Shown here: positions 62,546 through 64,000 of the stretch, one piece after another
Position numbering within the stretch: position 1 is the stretch's first letter
Layout: the number at the start of each line of letters is the position of its first letter
Origin: CAWGJC01 sp965276665
GTDB taxonomy: Bacteria; Pseudomonadota; Alphaproteobacteria; Acetobacterales; Acetobacteraceae
Assembly (NCBI GenBank): GCA_965276665.1
Contig: OZ255620.1
Coordinates: forward strand, 4,216,001-4,280,000
Length of the DNA: 64,000 bases
Direction: 5' to 3'
Notes under the pieces: generated by a model
The model's database searches: none
What the model saw: only the letters and a program-made list of their open reading frames with translations
Told to the model about the DNA's origin: nothing
Program-made: the position numbers and the translations under genes

Positions 62546-63412
62546 TCACCGCTTCGTCCCCACCTCTTCATCCGCGTGCAGGAAGCGCTCAAACGCCGCC
62601 TTGTGGTCCTTGTGCCAGCGGGACAGCGGAGGCCGGTTCTCGACGATGTCGCCGGCCGCCCAGAGGATGCGGCGATGGTCGACCGCCGTGGTCACTTCGT
62701 TGTCCGGGCACAGAATATAGAAATCGCCGCGCGTCATGCTCTCGACCAGCATGTCGACCACCTGGTCGGGCCACCATGCGCCCGGCGGCTTCTCGGTGTG
62801 GCGGCGACGCGTCATGCCGGTGAAGGTCGAGCCCGGAATGAGCAGATGCGCGGTGATGGCGCTGCCCGCCTCGCGCAGCGAATGCGCCGTCGCCTCGGTC
62901 AGCACCTTCACCCCCGCCTTGCTGACATTATAGGCGGTGTCGCCCGGCGGGCAGGTGATGCCCTGCTTGGAGCCGGTGTTGATCACCGCACCCGGTTTTC
63001 CCGCCGCGATCATGCCGGGCACGAAGGCCTGCGTGCCGTTGATGACGCCCCAGAGATTGACCTCCAGCACGCGCCGCCAGCGCTCCGGATGCTCGAACGG
63101 GCCGCCGCCCGGCGCCGTCCCCGCATTGTTCATCAGCACGTTCACCGCACCGAACGTCTCGAGCGCCTGGTCGCGCAGCGCGGCCACGCTCTCCATCCGG
63201 CTCACATCGGCCGGCACGGCGAGCACGCCCGCCTTGCCGTGCGGCGAGACGCCCGCCACCTCCGCCGCCGCCGCGGCGAGCGCATCGCCCTCGAGATCGG
63301 CGAGGCAGACGCGCAGGCCCAGCGAGGCGAAGCGGCGCGCCGCCGACAGGCCGATGCCGCTGGCGGCGCCCGTCACCACCGCGACATGGCCGGATTCGAG
63401 AGCTGGATGCAT
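62546..63412 (-). CDS. Short-chain dehydrogenase/reductase
   Basis: 288 residues. Cofactor-binding VTGAASGIGLSAARRFAS with Asp after the second strand (CLADLEGD), favouring NAD; LMNNAGTAPGG; catalytic Ser in VINTGSKQGI and Tyr/Lys in DTAYNVSKAGVKVLTEA. The C-terminus is longer than usual (FYILCPDNEVTTAVDHRRIL ... RWHKDHKAAFERFL). The ATG at 63412 is set by GGAGGAA; a frame start at 63430 would precede it. Substrate unknown. Divergent from the aldo/keto reductase. Confidence 0.92.
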   Translation of the reverse strand: MHPALESGHVAVVTGAASGIGLSAARRFASLGLRVCLADLEGDALAAAAAEVAGVSPHGKAGVLAVPADVSRMESVAALRDQALETFGAVNVLMNNAGTAPGGGPFEHPERWRRVLEVNLWGVINGTQAFVPGMIAAGKPGAVINTGSKQGITCPPGDTAYNVSKAGVKVLTEATAHSLREAGSAITAHLLIPGSTFTGMTRRRHTEKPPGAWWPDQVVDMLVESMTRGDFYILCPDNEVTTAVDHRRILWAAGDIVENRPPLSRWHKDHKAAFERFLHADEEVGTKR

Positions 63413-63423
63413 GGGGTTCCTCC

Positions 63424-63437
63424 GCGCCATATGGCGC
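63424..63437. promoter_or_regulatory. 14-bp perfect palindrome between divergent SDR and aldo/keto reductase genes
   Basis: GCGCCATATGGCGC sits 12 bases before the SDR start and overlaps its ribosome-site region, 59 bases before the reductase. Such short perfect dyads are often operators; no cognate regulator is adjacent, so this is suggestive only. Confidence 0.35.
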
Positions 63438-63495
63438 TTTATACAGCGCGTGGGGCGCGCTTCAAAACGCCGCCCGGAACAAGCGGAGCATCGCG

Positions 63496-64000
63496 ATGGA
63501 CTACACGAAACTCGGCCGCACCGGGCTCGACGTCTCGCGCATCTGCCTCGGCTGCATGAGCTACGGCATCGCCGATCGCGGCGCCCACGCCTGGACGCTC
63601 GACGAGGCGACGAGCCGGCCGTTCATCAAGCGCGCGCTCGAAGCCGGCATCAATTTCTACGACACCGCGAACGTCTATTCCGACGGCACGAGCGAGGAAA
63701 TTCTCGGCCGCGCGCTCAAGGATTTCGCTCGCCGCGAAGAGGTGGTGATCGCCACCAAGGTGAATGGCCGCATGCATAGCGGGCCGAACGGCGCCGGTCT
63801 CTCGCGCCTCGCCATCATGCAGGAGATCGACGCCAGCCTGAAACGCCTCGGCACCGATCACGTCGATCTCTACCAGATCCATCGCTGGGACGACACGACG
63901 CCGATCGAGGAGACGCTCGAGGCGCTGCACGACGTGGTGAAATCCGGCAAGGCGCGCTACATCGGCGCCTCCTCGATGCATGCCTGGCAGTTCGCCAAGG
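63496..64000 (+). CDS. Aldo/keto reductase (3' end outside window)
   Basis: At least 168 residues, continuing past the window. DYTKLGRTGLDVSRICLGCM and FYDTANVYSDGTSEEILGRA contain the catalytic Asp and Tyr; EVVIATKVNGRM supplies Lys; and DHVDLYQIHRWDDTTPIEET the His. Typical of the YajO/Tas-like AKR group, NADPH-dependent and cytoplasmic. The ATG at 63496 lies 83 bases from the divergent SDR. Substrate unknown. Confidence 0.92.
   Translation, partial: MDYTKLGRTGLDVSRICLGCMSYGIADRGAHAWTLDEATSRPFIKRALEAGINFYDTANVYSDGTSEEILGRALKDFARREEVVIATKVNGRMHSGPNGAGLSRLAIMQEIDASLKRLGTDHVDLYQIHRWDDTTPIEETLEALHDVVKSGKARYIGASSMHAWQFAK

Overview
High-GC DNA, dense with genes, in an alphaproteobacterial style. 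The best fit is the family Acetobacteraceae (acetic-acid/acidophile group). The evidence is a fused cellulose synthase BcsAB together with BcsD and a CcpAx-like protein, a membrane-bound molybdopterin aldehyde dehydrogenase with a triple-haem cytochrome c, Usg, MtaB-FtsY linkage and CIRCE-controlled groESL. I cannot name the genus from sequence alone.

Layout. 1-1604: end of a family 2 glycosyltransferase, a VTT membrane protein and convergent usg. 1700-4682: groES-groEL behind two CIRCE operators, then two cold-shock genes. 4703-7912: a glycine-zipper protein, ilvD and a frameshifted maleylacetoacetate isomerase. 7974-11758: a dispersed repeat, a Met-rich periplasmic protein divergent from an OmpR/EnvZ-type two-component pair, and two small membrane proteins. 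11822-15259: a 1145-residue fused flavin/Fe-S oxidoreductase. 15261-17509: a CHRD lipoprotein and two acyltransferases. 17522-20010: an alkylation-repair operon (ada, 2OG oxygenase, alkB, all minus). 20132-23427: an SDR relic, a second copy of the dispersed repeat, a small protein overlapping aldehyde dehydrogenase, and a threonine synthase-like enzyme.

23558-27703 is a three-subunit periplasmic molybdo-flavin-free dehydrogenase operon (cytochrome c, 2Fe-2S, Mo subunit), with a tandem repeat at the junction of the last two genes. An IS630 element follows (27731-28773), then denD, a large palindrome, and the pheT-pheS-rplT-rpmI cluster (minus). dapF, mtaB and ftsY follow on plus as one overlapping unit. 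At 37836-39928 a Nudix hydrolase gene is split by an IS1182-type element. After a small ORF and a PfpI protein comes the minus-strand Calvin/glycolytic set tkt-gap-pgk, then a protease-like PDZ protein that has lost its catalytic triad, divergent from a nucleoside transporter.

48063-61184 is the most cohesive accessory block: a cellulose operon, GH8 cellulase - ccpAx-like - bcsQ - bcsAB fusion - bcsC - bcsD - birA. The genes from bcsQ onward are joined by 1-4 base stop/start overlaps. The window ends with a branched-chain amino acid type binding protein, an SDR and the start of an aldo/keto reductase.

The features least explained by standard annotation are: the coupled mini-ORF made of 18-bp repeats between the 2Fe-2S and Mo subunit genes; the dispersed 47-bp element whose end supplies stop codons to two unrelated genes; the fused 1145-residue oxidoreductase; the pseudo-protease; and the mixed bcs operon. 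I see no CRISPR array, rRNA, tRNA or phage module.
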